From the NCBI GenBank assembly GCA_963792915.1, contig CAWBYD010000007.1, forward strand, positions 749,849-813,848: 64,000 nucleotides of DNA, read 5' to 3'. Positions within the stretch are counted from its first letter, which is position 1. Each line of letters opens with the position of its first letter. Positions 42,407 to 51,771 of the stretch are shown here, piece after piece. The stretch is from Solirubrobacter sp963792915 (GTDB lineage: Bacteria; Actinomycetota; Thermoleophilia; Solirubrobacterales; Solirubrobacteraceae). The translations under genes and the position numbers were made by a program. The notes beneath the pieces are model-generated. The model was not told the origin of the DNA, ran no database searches, and saw only the letters and a program-made list of their open reading frames with translations.

Positions 42407-43390
42407 TCAGGCGGCGCGCCGCGTCGCGTACGCGTCGAGGCCGAGGTACTGCGGGAACGGCTGCGGCGCCACCCAGCGCGCGGCCGACGCGATCATCGCC
42501 GCGTTGTCGGTGCACAGCTCCGGCGGCGGCACGTGGACTTCGACGCCGAGCGCGGCGGCGCGCTCGCGCAGCAGCCGGTTGGCCGCGACGCCGCCGCCGA
42601 TCGCCAGCCGCGGCTCGGACTCGGCCGCCAGCGCGCGCTCGGCGCGTGTGATCAGCGCGGAGACGATCGCGTGCTCGTAGGACGCCGCGAGGTCCGCCGC
42701 GCGGCGCCGCGTCTCCTGCGGCCCGAGGTCGCGGACCTTGTAGAGCAGCGCGGTCTTCAGCCCTGCGAACGAGAAGTCGAGCCCCGTCACGCGCGCGCCG
42801 GTCGGGAACGCGAACGCCTGCGGATCCCCCGACGCCGCCAGCTTGGACAGCGCGGGGCCGCCCGGATAGCCCAGGCCGAGCAGCCGCGCGCCCTTGTCGA
42901 ACGCCTCGCCCGCGGCGTCGTCGAGCGTCTGGCCGATCGTCTCGTAGCCCGCATGGCCGCTCACCCGCGCCAGCAGCGTGTGCCCGCCGGACGCCAGCAG
43001 GCACACGAACGGCGGATCGAAGGCTCCCGGCGCGAGGAAGTTCGCGGCCACGTGGCCCTGCAGGTGGTCGACCGCGGCCAGCGGCAGCCGCCGCGCCGCG
43101 GCGAGGCCCTTCGCCGTGGCGACCCCGACGAGCAGCGCGCCCACCAGCCCGGGCCCCTGGGTGACGGCCACCAGTTCCACCTCGTCAAGGCTGACGGCGG
43201 CTCGCGCGAGCGCGTCGTCGACGACGAGGTTCACGAGCTCCAGGTGGTGGCGCGACGCCCATTCCGGCACGACGCCGCCGAAGCGGTCGTGGATGCCCTG
43301 CGAGGAGACGACGTTCGAGCGGATCTCGCCGGCGCGCGTGACGACCGCGGCGCACGTGTCGTCGCACGAGGTCTCGAGCGCGAGGATCAC
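42407..43390 (-). CDS. tsaD: tRNA N6-threonylcarbamoyladenosine transferase TsaD
   Basis: 327-residue universal enzyme placing threonylcarbamoyl on A37 of tRNAs reading ANN codons. Motifs: ILALETSCDDTCAAVV at the start, metal ligands in VDHLQGHVAAN, ASGGHTLL, GLDFSFAGLKTAL and IGGGVAANRLLRER. GTG start overlaps the rimI remnant stop (GTGA). The other pathway genes (tsaB, tsaE) are not visible upstream. Confidence 0.96.
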   Translation of the reverse strand: MILALETSCDDTCAAVVTRAGEIRSNVVSSQGIHDRFGGVVPEWASRHHLELVNLVVDDALARAAVSLDEVELVAVTQGPGLVGALLVGVATAKGLAAARRLPLAAVDHLQGHVAANFLAPGAFDPPFVCLLASGGHTLLARVSGHAGYETIGQTLDDAAGEAFDKGARLLGLGYPGGPALSKLAASGDPQAFAFPTGARVTGLDFSFAGLKTALLYKVRDLGPQETRRRAADLAASYEHAIVSALITRAERALAAESEPRLAIGGGVAANRLLRERAAALGVEVHVPPPELCTDNAAMIASAARWVAPQPFPQYLGLDAYATRRAA

Positions 43391-43500
43391 GTGCCCGGGA
43401 CGTCGTCGAGCGTGCCGCGCAGCGTCGCGGGCGTGCGCCACATCACGATCGCGTCCTCGCCGTTGTCCTGGTAGTAGGGCGCCCGGTGCCGGCGGCTCAT
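43387..43500 (-). pseudogene. rimI: Remnant of rimI (C-terminal 37 codons)
   Basis: The frame ends R-A-P-Y-Y-Q-D-N-G-E-D-A-I-V-M-W, which is the C-terminal signature of ribosomal-protein-alanine acetyltransferase RimI (Y-Y-x-D-N-x-E-D-A-x-x-M-W). rimI commonly precedes tsaD in actinobacteria. The GNAT core with its acetyl-CoA motif is missing; sequence upstream of about 43,500 is unrelated. An ATG at 43,500 could still give a 37-aa peptide. It overlaps tsaD (GTGA). Confidence 0.62.
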
Positions 43501-44185
43501 GCTCGCAGCGTAGCCGGAGGCAGGAATTCCGCTGAGCTGCAAGGGTCGGAGCATGTGCGGGCCTGCGTGTCGTGTGACGCGCGGAAGCGCACCAAGACGT
43601 GCCGCGATGGGGCGAGCGTGTCCAACCATCGTGTCCAACGGCCGGCTCCGATTGTCTCCGGGACCTCGCCCCGCTTGCCGGCCACACTGCGGGCGTCCGC
43701 TGCCGACCCGTCCCGGCACGCGAGGATCGAACCACGCCCGTAACTGGCCGTACAGCACCGCTGAGCCCGGCCCGCCGTCGATCTACCAGCCTCGACGGCA
43801 TACCCTGCGACCCCCTCCCCCTCGACGCGGCTGTTGACGTACACGCCGTAGCTCGGGCGCGGCGCACGGAACGCCCGGACGCGCTGGGCAGCTCGGTCGC
43901 GTCGGCTGTCGCGATCCCTGGCTAGCTGGCCGGTCCGGCGTCGCTAGCGGTCGGGCGGACCTGTTCTCGTCGCCCCGCGCGGACCTGCGGGTCTTGCGGG
44001 CGGCCCGGCGAGGACGGCCGCTTGCGGCCGTCCGCAGCCGCGGCCGCCGCGGCGAGCGAAGCGAGCCGCCTTGAGCATGTGAGGAAGATGGCCTCAGCCG
44101 CCGCTCCGTACACGACGCAAGCAGTAGCGCGGCGTGCGGGGCCCGACGACAGCCTCGCTACACGAGTGCGTATCGACGAGTTACT
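43501..44185. other. 685-bp stretch without a recognisable gene
   Basis: No frame gives a protein I can place. It begins where rimI is broken off. The clearest structure is a perfect 8-bp hairpin GGACGGCC-GCTTGC-GGCCGTCC at 44,012-44,033, terminator-like. The rest looks like decayed DNA at an island edge. Confidence 0.5.
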
Positions 44186-45505
44186 GTGATCGGACACCGT
44201 TCCCGACGCCCCGGTCAGAGGTCTCTGTGGAACGATCCGTCCGTGGCAGACGAGGGCGAGCTGACGGACTGGGACGCCAAGGAACGTGAGGTCCTCGCCG
44301 GCGTGTCCTTCGCCGTCTTCGCACCCGAAGGACTTCAGCTGGAGCTGACCGGCTGGGGTGGGGGCGATGGCGAACCTGTCGACATGGTGGCGGTCCGCCA
44401 CGAGCTCGACGACGACCGGTGGATCGAGGTGGAGTCCGAGATCGCCATGGACGATTTCCATCTGCCGGACGCCAGGCACGACGCGGCCGAGCAGCTCGGC
44501 GGTTTGAGCGATGTGAGAGTCGACGCGCCGTCTGCGCCGAGGCCGCTTCGGGTCGACGGGATCGAGGTGCCGTTCGCGTTCGCGTCCTCCGGCGATCGCT
44601 GGGTCGCCATCGGTGCCGTCGGCGAGGTGACCGTCACGGTCCAGGCGCAGGGGATGGTCGCGGACGGTCTGCGCCTACGCGCCCTCGCGGACCCAGCTCG
44701 GCTGCTCGAGGGCGGAATGCCCGAGTACAGGCCGTCCAGGCGGGACCGCGGCGTGCTCGATCCACGACGGATCGCCGAGCTTGCGCGCGCAACACCGGTC
44801 GAGGACGTCGGCGAGACGTTGGCCGGGCTGGCTCTTGGCGGGCTTGCCCTGCTGGTGAGCGAGGATTCGGAGTCGAGCTGGATCGGCGGGGAGCCATCTC
44901 TGCCCGGCGACGCGCGCTGGCCTGAAGGCGTTCACGGCGTCATGACGTTCATCGCGCAGCTCTCGCTCGCCAATCTCGACCCGTCAGTCTGGCCAGGGCC
45001 GACGTCGGGGTGTCTGCATGTCTTCTGCGATATCGATCCGGAGTTCATGTCGATGGACGGGGCAGGTGCCTGCGCGATCCTGCACACGCCCGCGGGCGCC
45101 GACCTGAACGTGCGCCGCTTCCCGAGCGATCTCCACAGGGACAACCGCCTTCCGCGGCGCTTCGTCAAGCCGCGGATCGGGCTCACCCTGCCGCACTACG
45201 ACGCCCCGGTGATGCGTCCACTCCGCCTCGGATTCGAGCGCTCCGACTACCTGTGGACGCTCCAGGCGCGTCTCCACGCCGAGCAAGGGTGGCACCATCG
45301 CGCCGGCCAGCTGCTCGGTTGGCCGACCTGGCAGAACGACGACAACACCGACTACCTGGCCTCGCTTCGCAACGGGCAGGGACTCGAGTGGACGCTGCTG
45401 TTGCAGACCGACGCCGTCGACGCCGAGCTGTACGTGATGCTCCCGACCGCAGACCTGGCCGCCGCCCGTTTCGACCGCGCCGAAGCGACCATCGAACACG
45501 ACTGA
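44186..45505 (+). CDS. DUF1963 (YwqG-like) protein
   Basis: 439 residues from the GTG at 44,186; a second GTG at 44,243 (V-A-D-E-G-E-L) is equally possible. Residues 30-160 form a separate domain of unknown kind; the C-terminal 250 residues match DUF1963 (IGGEPSLPGDARWPEG, MTFIAQLSLANLD, GCLHVFCDIDPE, LLGWPTWQNDD, LLLQTD). Common in polymorphic-toxin and accessory regions as an immunity-like domain; its exact role is not known. Confidence 0.78.
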   Translation: MIGHRSRRPGQRSLWNDPSVADEGELTDWDAKEREVLAGVSFAVFAPEGLQLELTGWGGGDGEPVDMVAVRHELDDDRWIEVESEIAMDDFHLPDARHDAAEQLGGLSDVRVDAPSAPRPLRVDGIEVPFAFASSGDRWVAIGAVGEVTVTVQAQGMVADGLRLRALADPARLLEGGMPEYRPSRRDRGVLDPRRIAELARATPVEDVGETLAGLALGGLALLVSEDSESSWIGGEPSLPGDARWPEGVHGVMTFIAQLSLANLDPSVWPGPTSGCLHVFCDIDPEFMSMDGAGACAILHTPAGADLNVRRFPSDLHRDNRLPRRFVKPRIGLTLPHYDAPVMRPLRLGFERSDYLWTLQARLHAEQGWHHRAGQLLGWPTWQNDDNTDYLASLRNGQGLEWTLLLQTDAVDAELYVMLPTADLAAARFDRAEATIEHD

Positions 45506-46062
45506 CGAAGGTGCGTGGCACCGATCCGCCGGGCCGCTGGCGGCATCAGGCTTCGCCCGACAGGCTGGCTCCTGATCCCGCTGTCGCGCGTGGCAGGAGC
45601 GGCGAGCTGCAGCGACCGCCGCGCTATCGCGTTCGCCTGAACGGAGCGGCGAAAGGGAGAGCGGAGATGCTCAGCGGGGTGACGCCGCGTGACCGGCCAG
45701 CGGCCTAGTCAGTGCCTATGCAGTCGGGGAGGTGAGCGCCGCGTGCCGGCGTTGATGCTCGTCGTCTCTTGCAGGCGCTTCGGATGTCCGTGCCGAAACG
45801 CCCGCCTCCGGCCGGAAGCGGCAGCGTCCGGGTCAGTCCCGCCGTAGCCGGTAGAAGCGTTCGTCGAACTGGAAGAGCCGTGCGAGCGGGTCGGGGTCGG
45901 CGTCCGCCACCTCGACATCGGTGATTCCATCCGGGCATCGCATCGCTGGCTGAGTGTTTTGTGGTTCGCACCGCGCGCCGGTGGGCCGCGGCGCCCGAGC
46001 GCGGAGGCTGCTTGGCGGCCTCCGCGCGATCCGATCGCGATGTGAACTGACGGACCCGGCTC
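45506..46062. other. 557-bp convergent intergenic region
   Basis: Between the DUF1963 and MMPL stops. The only open frame of note is 45,833-45,943 on the minus strand (36 codons, ending LARLFQFDERFYRLRRD), which looks like the tail of a lost gene. No RNA gene or terminator recognised. Confidence 0.4.
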
Positions 46063-48198
46063 TTAGGCGTGGCGGAGTCGCAATCCGCCTGGGAGGCGAT
46101 CGAGAAGGCGGGGTGTCCACCATGCGCGCTGGCCGAGCAGGCGTAGGAGGGCCGGTAGCAGCAGCAGGCGCACGAGCAGCGTGTCGAGCAGCACCGCCAC
46201 CCCGAGGATCACGCCCATCTCCTTCGGGGCGAGCGGCCCGGAGAGGGCGAACGTGAAGAACACGACCACCATCACCGCTCCGGCGGCGTTGATTACCCTG
46301 CCTGAGCCGGCGAGTCCCTCGACGAGCGCCGCGCGCGGATCGCCGGTGCGCTCGAATTCGGCCCTGACGGAACTCAACAGGAACACGCTGTAGTCCATCG
46401 CCAGCGCGAAGATCAGGGCGAAGAAGAAGATCGGCGCCCAGGCGTCGACGAAGCCCTGGGAGGTGAAGCCGAGCAGAGCTTCTCCGCGGCCGTCCTGGAA
46501 GATCAGCTTCGCGACCCCGAACGCCGCCGCCGTGGCGAGCAGGTTCATGAGCACGGCCGCGCCAGCCGCGAGCGGTGCGCGCACGACGAGCACCAGCAGG
46601 GCAAAGCCCACAACCACCACCAGTCCGTAGACGAGCGGAAGCTTGAGAGCCAACGCGTGCTCGAGATCGTGTGCTTCCACGGCTGCGCCGCCGACGAGTG
46701 CGCCCTCCGGAAGCCGTGACCGCAGGCGGTCCACGAGCTCGCCCTCGGACCTCGTGGGCGACCCCGTGCTCGCGGTCGGGGTCACTCGGGTCATGAACAG
46801 GCCGCCGCGCCGCTCCTGCGCTGAGACGGTCACGCCGGGGCTGTGCGCGAGCGTGGCGAGCACGCGCCCGGACTCGCTCGCCGGCGCCACGATCTGCAGC
46901 TCTCTTGCGGCCCCGTCGCCGAAGGCGTCCTGCAGTCGCTCGTATCCGACCCGCGCGCTCGCGTCGGCAGGCAGGACGCCGGTCGCGGGCATGGCCGTGC
47001 GAAGGCCGAGCGCGGGCAGGGCAAGCGCCACGAGCGCCACGAGCGCCGGCCCGCCCGTCACGACCGGGCGGCGCCAGATCACTCGTCCCCACCACGCGAA
47101 CGCTTCGCTGCGGTGCTGCACGGCACCGGCCCAGGGCAGCGCGACGCGATCGATGCGCGGGCCGAGGCGCGCCAGCATTGCCGGCAGGAGGGTCAGCGAC
47201 GCAGCGAGCACGAACCCGACGGCGAGCAGGATCCCGAGCGCGCTCGTGCGAAACGGCTGGCTCGGCACGACCATGACGGTCGCCAGCGATGCCAGCACCG
47301 CCACGCCGCTGACGAGTACCGCCCGGCCTGCGCTGTCCATCGTTGCGGCGACGGCGTCAACCGGCTTCATCCCCGCTCGCAAGGCGCCACGGAATCGCAC
47401 CACGACGAAGAGCGTGTAGTCGATCCCGACCGCCAGCGCGAACATCAGCGCGAAGTTCATCGCCCAGATCGTGATGCCGGTGAACTTCGTGCCGATCCAG
47501 AGCGCGCCGGCGGTCGCGACCAACCCCAGGATCGCGAGCACAAGCGGTATCCCGGCCGCGGCGAGCGAGCCGAAGGCGACAACGAGCACCGCCATCGTGA
47601 TCGGCCAGGACATCACCTCCGAGCGCATCATCGCGGCCTTGTTCTCCTCGTTGAACTCCGACCACAGCGCCGCCGAGCCAGTCAGCGAGACCTCGATTCC
47701 CGGTCCCGCGGCCGCCCGCAGCCGATCGCGCAGGCGACCCGCGGCTCGCACCATCGCCGCTGTGCCGGCGGCCGCTCCGCCACGCACGACAGCGACCCGT
47801 CCGTTCGGCGCGATCGACTCGCCGAGGCGGGGCACGCGCACAGCTCCGACTGCCGGGTCGCGCCGCAACAGGCGCTCGACGCGGCCGATCGTGTCGCGGA
47901 AGACGGGGCTCGCGCTGTCGCGAGTCTGCGAGCTGACGACCACGACGAGCGCGTAGCTGCCCAGTCCATCGAAGTGCCGCTCGATCACGCGGCGGGCCTC
48001 CACGGACTCGGAGCCATCGGCCTGCCAACCCCCGCCGGACAGCGCGTGCTCGGCGCGCGGAGCGAGGACGCCGAGGCAGACCGCGACGCCGACCCAGGCG
48101 AGCGCGACCGCGCGGCGGTGGGTGGCAGCCCACCGGCCGAGGCGACCGAGCCGACCATCAGATCCCAAGCGGGGAGTGGCTGAGGATGGCGATGACAT
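46063..48198 (-). CDS. MMPL-family RND exporter
   Basis: 711-residue membrane exporter with 11-12 helices in two MMPL halves. Half 1: an extracytoplasmic loop, then MAVLVVAFGSLAAAGIPLVLAI and AVGIDYTLFVVVRFR; half 2: FFFALIFALAMDYSVFLLSSVR. Asp-Tyr pairs in both halves (GIDYT, AMDYS) are the proton-relay positions of MmpL3-like exporters. Substrates are typically lipids or drugs. Lies 19 bp downstream of a small protein on the same strand. Confidence 0.9.
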   Translation of the reverse strand: MSSPSSATPRLGSDGRLGRLGRWAATHRRAVALAWVGVAVCLGVLAPRAEHALSGGGWQADGSESVEARRVIERHFDGLGSYALVVVVSSQTRDSASPVFRDTIGRVERLLRRDPAVGAVRVPRLGESIAPNGRVAVVRGGAAAGTAAMVRAAGRLRDRLRAAAGPGIEVSLTGSAALWSEFNEENKAAMMRSEVMSWPITMAVLVVAFGSLAAAGIPLVLAILGLVATAGALWIGTKFTGITIWAMNFALMFALAVGIDYTLFVVVRFRGALRAGMKPVDAVAATMDSAGRAVLVSGVAVLASLATVMVVPSQPFRTSALGILLAVGFVLAASLTLLPAMLARLGPRIDRVALPWAGAVQHRSEAFAWWGRVIWRRPVVTGGPALVALVALALPALGLRTAMPATGVLPADASARVGYERLQDAFGDGAARELQIVAPASESGRVLATLAHSPGVTVSAQERRGGLFMTRVTPTASTGSPTRSEGELVDRLRSRLPEGALVGGAAVEAHDLEHALALKLPLVYGLVVVVGFALLVLVVRAPLAAGAAVLMNLLATAAAFGVAKLIFQDGRGEALLGFTSQGFVDAWAPIFFFALIFALAMDYSVFLLSSVRAEFERTGDPRAALVEGLAGSGRVINAAGAVMVVVFFTFALSGPLAPKEMGVILGVAVLLDTLLVRLLLLPALLRLLGQRAWWTPRLLDRLPGGLRLRHA

Positions 48199-48217
48199 GG
48201 TTGTCCTCGTCGCCCGC

Positions 48218-48499
48218 TTAGGCCACGTCGAAGACGCGGATGTCAGGGCCGCCCTTCAGCAGCGGCCCGAGCTCGCCGACCACGTCGCCGGTGAACAGGT
48301 CGCTGGCCAGGTACGCCTTGGCGTGGGCGACCGAGTCGAACCCGTGCAGAACCTGCACGTCCTCGTCACGGATCAGGAGGTCCTTGGACTGCGCTCCGGC
48401 GACGTCATTGAGAAACGGCGCCTTGTACTTGGTGTAAACGGCGGCCGCTGCCGCCCTGTCCTTCGGATCGATCTGGAGGGTGATCTGGAGATAGGCCAC
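48218..48499 (-). CDS. Small ABM-like hypothetical protein
   Basis: 93-residue protein (M-A-Y-L-Q-I-T-L-Q-I-D-P-K-D-R start). Alternating strand/helix and HGFDSVAHAKAYLASDLF resemble antibiotic-biosynthesis-monooxygenase-type ferredoxin folds; not certain. It begins an operon with the MMPL exporter and is divergent from a LysR regulator, which probably controls both. Confidence 0.65.
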   Translation of the reverse strand: MAYLQITLQIDPKDRAAAAAVYTKYKAPFLNDVAGAQSKDLLIRDEDVQVLHGFDSVAHAKAYLASDLFTGDVVGELGPLLKGGPDIRVFDVA

Positions 48500-48540
48500 G
48501 GCTATGTCCCTTCATTGTGATTCGGTCATTCCTTGCTGCG

Positions 48541-48604
48541 GATCGCTAGGCTACGGAGCGATCTGACCGTGTGGTAGCCCTGATCTGGCTATCGCGCCAT
48601 AGCC
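48541..48604. promoter_or_regulatory. LysR operator candidates
   Basis: Two perfect inverted repeats in the divergent gap: GATCGCT-N9-AGCGATC (48,541-48,563) and GGCTAT-N6-ATAGCC (48,587-48,604). Their spacing and position between the regulator and its divergent neighbour fit LysR-type recognition and activation sites. Confidence 0.55.
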
Positions 48605-48621
48605 GTTGTGAATGGCTCAAA

Positions 48622-49509
48622 GTGAACGTCGAGTACCTCCGATATGCCCAGGCCGTCGCGCGAACCGGCGCGTTCAGCGCGGCGGCGCGAGAGTGCCACG
48701 TGAGCCAGCCATCGCTGTCTAAGGGGATCGCGCAGCTCGAGGGCGCGCTCGGCGGCAAGTTGTTTGACCGCTCCACCCGAGGTGTCACGCCGACGCCGTT
48801 CGGCGAGCAGATCCTGCCGCTGATCACCGCCGCCGTGAACTCGGTCGATGCCCTCGCAACCGCCGCTCGCGAGCTCAGCACACAGGCCCGCCGGGTCATC
48901 CGCCTCGGTGTGTCCCCGCTGATCGACTCTGAACTGGTCGCGAAAGCGTTCGCAGTGGCTCGCGAGCTGCTCCCCGACCGCAGCTTGATGCTGCGCGAAG
49001 CGAACATGCGGACCCTGCGGCAAGCGCTTCTCGAAGACGAGCTCGACATCGTCCTCATCCCAGCCATCGGCAGCATCCCCGGCTGCGAGCAGCAAACCGT
49101 TTACCGTGAACCGGTGGCCGTCCTCCGACCGCCAGCGCACGACCCCGACGACGCGCTCGAGGAGCCGGTCACGCTCGACTCACTCGCCAACGATCAGCTC
49201 ATCCTCGTCCCCGACCAATGCGGGCTGACGTCATTCACCGCCGACCTGTTCGCCGACACCGGCAACACCCTGCACCGCTATCCCGGGGAAGCAGCCAGCT
49301 ACGCAGTGCTCGAGGAATGGAGCCGACTCGGGCTCGGCACAGCCCTCCTACCGGTCTCAAAGCTCACCGACCCCACCCGCGTCGCGCACGAGCTCCACCG
49401 CCACGATCAACCCGTGCTAATCAGCTACGAAGCAGCATGGCGCACAGGCTCACGCGCCCACGCCGAGCTCGCACGCCTCGTCGACGCCCTCGCCGGCGCC
49501 CGCACGTGA
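48622..49509 (+). CDS. LysR-family transcriptional regulator
   Basis: 295-residue regulator: N-terminal winged helix (YAQAVARTGAFSAAARECHVSQPSLSKGIAQLEGALG), then a substrate-binding-like effector domain. GTG at 48,622 aligns with the usual V-x-x-x-x-L-R-Y start of the family. Divergent from the ABM-like and MMPL genes. Confidence 0.9.
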   Translation: MNVEYLRYAQAVARTGAFSAAARECHVSQPSLSKGIAQLEGALGGKLFDRSTRGVTPTPFGEQILPLITAAVNSVDALATAARELSTQARRVIRLGVSPLIDSELVAKAFAVARELLPDRSLMLREANMRTLRQALLEDELDIVLIPAIGSIPGCEQQTVYREPVAVLRPPAHDPDDALEEPVTLDSLANDQLILVPDQCGLTSFTADLFADTGNTLHRYPGEAASYAVLEEWSRLGLGTALLPVSKLTDPTRVAHELHRHDQPVLISYEAAWRTGSRAHAELARLVDALAGART

Positions 49510-49667
49510 TCAGATCCGCTGCAAAGGTCCGTTCCGCCGCTAGCTCGCCCCGGATTCCCCTGAGCCATGCCGACCTCGTCGCGGCTGTTCGCTCCGCACG
49601 TGAGGAGTCCGGGAGCAGGGACGACACGACTGCGCGGTCGGCATTAGCGGATGGCAAGCAGGCGTGA

Positions 49668-50109
49668 TCAGCGCGCTACGACCAGCGTTCCGGCGAGCAC
49701 TTGGGTCGCGCACCCGTGCAAACGGGCGCGAACCGCATGACCGTCGAAGTCCAATTCGCCCGCGAGTCGGCTGGGCCGCCCCATTTCCACGCCCATCATC
49801 GTGTCAAGCCGAAGATCCTCCGGGCCGTGGAGCCTGATATGCGCGAGCGCGAGAGCCACCGTAGCCGTCGTCGTCCCGCTGGCCGGCTCTTCGATCGCGC
49901 CGATGCCTGCGCACAAGTCCCGCTTCCGGACGTGGAGCCCGCGCGGGCCACGACCGGCGATCGCGAATACGCCGATGGTGTCGACAGCGTGCCGGCGGCT
50001 CAACTGCCGCGATCTCGCCGGCTTCCAACGGCAGTCCGGACAGGTCGTCGACGCTGGCCAGCGCGATCAGGAGATGTCGAAGCCCGGTACCGGCGATCAT
50101 GAGCGGCAC
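49668..50109 (-). pseudogene. PhzF-family remnant, frameshifted
   Basis: Two frames together give the C-terminal half of a PhzF-like isomerase: MIAGTGLRHLLIALASVDDL in one (from 50,100) and then GAIEEPASGTTTATVALAL ... GVEMGRPSRLAGELDFDG in the next. The E-x-P-x-(S/T)-G block is the PhzF substrate loop. The N-terminal half is lost or scrambled toward 50,325. Not expected to be functional. Confidence 0.55.
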
Positions 50110-50324
50110 CTCACGCAGCCGCGGCTGCAGCTACTGCAGCATCTCGGCGACGAGCAGCCGGTGACCGGGCGGCTCGGAGGTGCGGCACCTGATGCAGCTC
50201 GACCGAGACACCGTCGTCGCCGCCAACGAGCCGGTCAGCGGGTCAACTACGCGGGTCGGCCCGAGCGGAGGCAACCCCAAAATGAGCTGCTCGCGTATCG
50301 AGTGCAGCTCGAGGCGGAGCGCGA

Positions 50325-50942
50325 CTACGCGGTGAGACCGTAGCTTCTGGTGACGGCAAGCGCGGTTGCGACCCAGGCCGCGACATAGCGCTCGTCGTCG
50401 ACGTCGTCGGGCGCGCGGTCGAAGGTGCGGCGCAGCGAGTGGTAGGCCGACATGGACTCGATCAGGACCAAGGCGACGGCGTGGAGGTCGGCCTCGTCCG
50501 GTAGGTCTCCCAGCCGTTGGTGGAGCCACGTCACGACTTGGGCGTACGGTCGGGCTACGAGGCGGTCGTAGAGCTCGTCGCGTAGCTCCGGCGGCAGTCG
50601 TTGAGCATCGCGCCGCACGAAGCGGGCAAGCTGGGAGCGGCGCTCGAGCGAGGCGAGGTTCCAGCGCGCCATCAGCGTGAGCTCGGCGCGTAGATCACCG
50701 AGCGGCAGCATCTCCAGTGCCGAGCCGAGTTCGTCGACGGCGCGCAGTTCGTGCTCGACCGCGCTGCGCAGCAGCTCGTCCTTGCCGCCCTTGAAGTGCT
50801 GGTAGAGGGCGCCGGAGCGGGGCGCCATGCCGGCGGCTCGTTCGATCTCACCGACGCTCGTGCCATCGAATCCGCGCTCGGCGAAGAGCGCCATCGCGGC
50901 GGTCATCAGTCGCTCACGGGTCGCGGCTCGCCGATCGACCAT
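50325..50942 (-). CDS. TetR-family regulator
   Basis: 205-residue repressor. The HTH covers residues 8-55 (TRERLMTAAMALFAERGFDGTSVGEIERAAGM, then ALYQHFKGGKDELL). The C-terminal ligand domain is of TetR_C type. The ATG at 50,942 begins M-V-D-R-R-A-A-T-R-E-R. Divergent from a methyltransferase gene, which may be its target. Confidence 0.88.
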   Translation of the reverse strand: MVDRRAATRERLMTAAMALFAERGFDGTSVGEIERAAGMAPRSGALYQHFKGGKDELLRSAVEHELRAVDELGSALEMLPLGDLRAELTLMARWNLASLERRSQLARFVRRDAQRLPPELRDELYDRLVARPYAQVVTWLHQRLGDLPDEADLHAVALVLIESMSAYHSLRRTFDRAPDDVDDERYVAAWVATALAVTRSYGLTA

Positions 50943-51108
50943 CGTCACAGCATACGACTTGATGGTCACAACGCCCGTAGTGATACTGACGGCATGCACC
51001 AGCGGCTTGTCCTCTGCGGACTTCTCGTCGTGGCGATCGTGTGGCGCGTCGCATCGTCGCCGCCCTGGCGGCGCTCGTGTCCGATCCCCACGCGACCGGA
51101 GGCACGCC

Positions 51109-51771
51109 GTGGCGTCTAGCGTCGATCACCCGCTGTGCGCGCGCCTGTACGTGCGCCAGAGCCGGCAGGCGGAGCGGCTCGGGCTCGCCGCGCGCCGTGC
51201 GCAGCTGCTAGCAGGGCTCGCCGGGACCGTGGTGGAGGTCGGCGCGGGCAACGGCTTGAATTTCGCGCACTACCCGCCGTCGGTGACCGAGGTCGTGGCC
51301 GTCGAGCCGGAGCGGCGCTTGCGGGAGCTGGCCGGGCGCGCCGCGCGCGCCGCTCCCGTGCCGGTGACGGTCCTCGACGACATCGCCGAGGATCTGCCGT
51401 TTCCGCCGGCGAGCTTCGACGCCGCCGTCGCATCGCTCGTGCTTTGCTCCGTCACCGACGTGCGCGCCGCGCTCGCGGAGCTGCACCGTGTCCTACGGCC
51501 GGAGGGACAGCTGCGCTTCTTCGAGCACGTTGCCTCACACCGTCCAGCAGTGCGTGTCCTTCAGCACGCCGCGGACGCGACGATCTGGCCGCGACTCGCG
51601 GGCGGTTGCCACCTCGCACGCAACACCGATCGTTTGATCGAGCAAGCCGGCTTTGCGATCGACAGCTGTGAGCGGTTCTCGTTTCGCGTCCCCCCGCTCG
51701 ATCCTCCGAAGATGCACATCCTCGGCGTCGCGCGCCGGCCTCAGGCGCGACGCAGCAGTCCAGCGAGGTAG
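51109..51771 (+). CDS. SAM-dependent methyltransferase (class I)
   Basis: 220-residue methyltransferase. SAM motif I is VVEVGAGNGLNF, acidic motif II VVAVEPERRL, motif IV ASLVLCSV, then VLRPEGQLRFFEHV. This layout is found in small-molecule or phospholipid-type methyltransferases (UbiE-like). GTG with GGAGG six bases upstream fixes the start. 3' end overlaps the convergent SnoaL-like gene by 31 bp. Confidence 0.87.
   Translation: MASSVDHPLCARLYVRQSRQAERLGLAARRAQLLAGLAGTVVEVGAGNGLNFAHYPPSVTEVVAVEPERRLRELAGRAARAAPVPVTVLDDIAEDLPFPPASFDAAVASLVLCSVTDVRAALAELHRVLRPEGQLRFFEHVASHRPAVRVLQHAADATIWPRLAGGCHLARNTDRLIEQAGFAIDSCERFSFRVPPLDPPKMHILGVARRPQARRSSPAR

Noticed and set aside
49804..50343. Plus-strand coding region between LysR and TetR
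   Set aside because: No domain and no start context; the minus strand there carries PhzF signatures.
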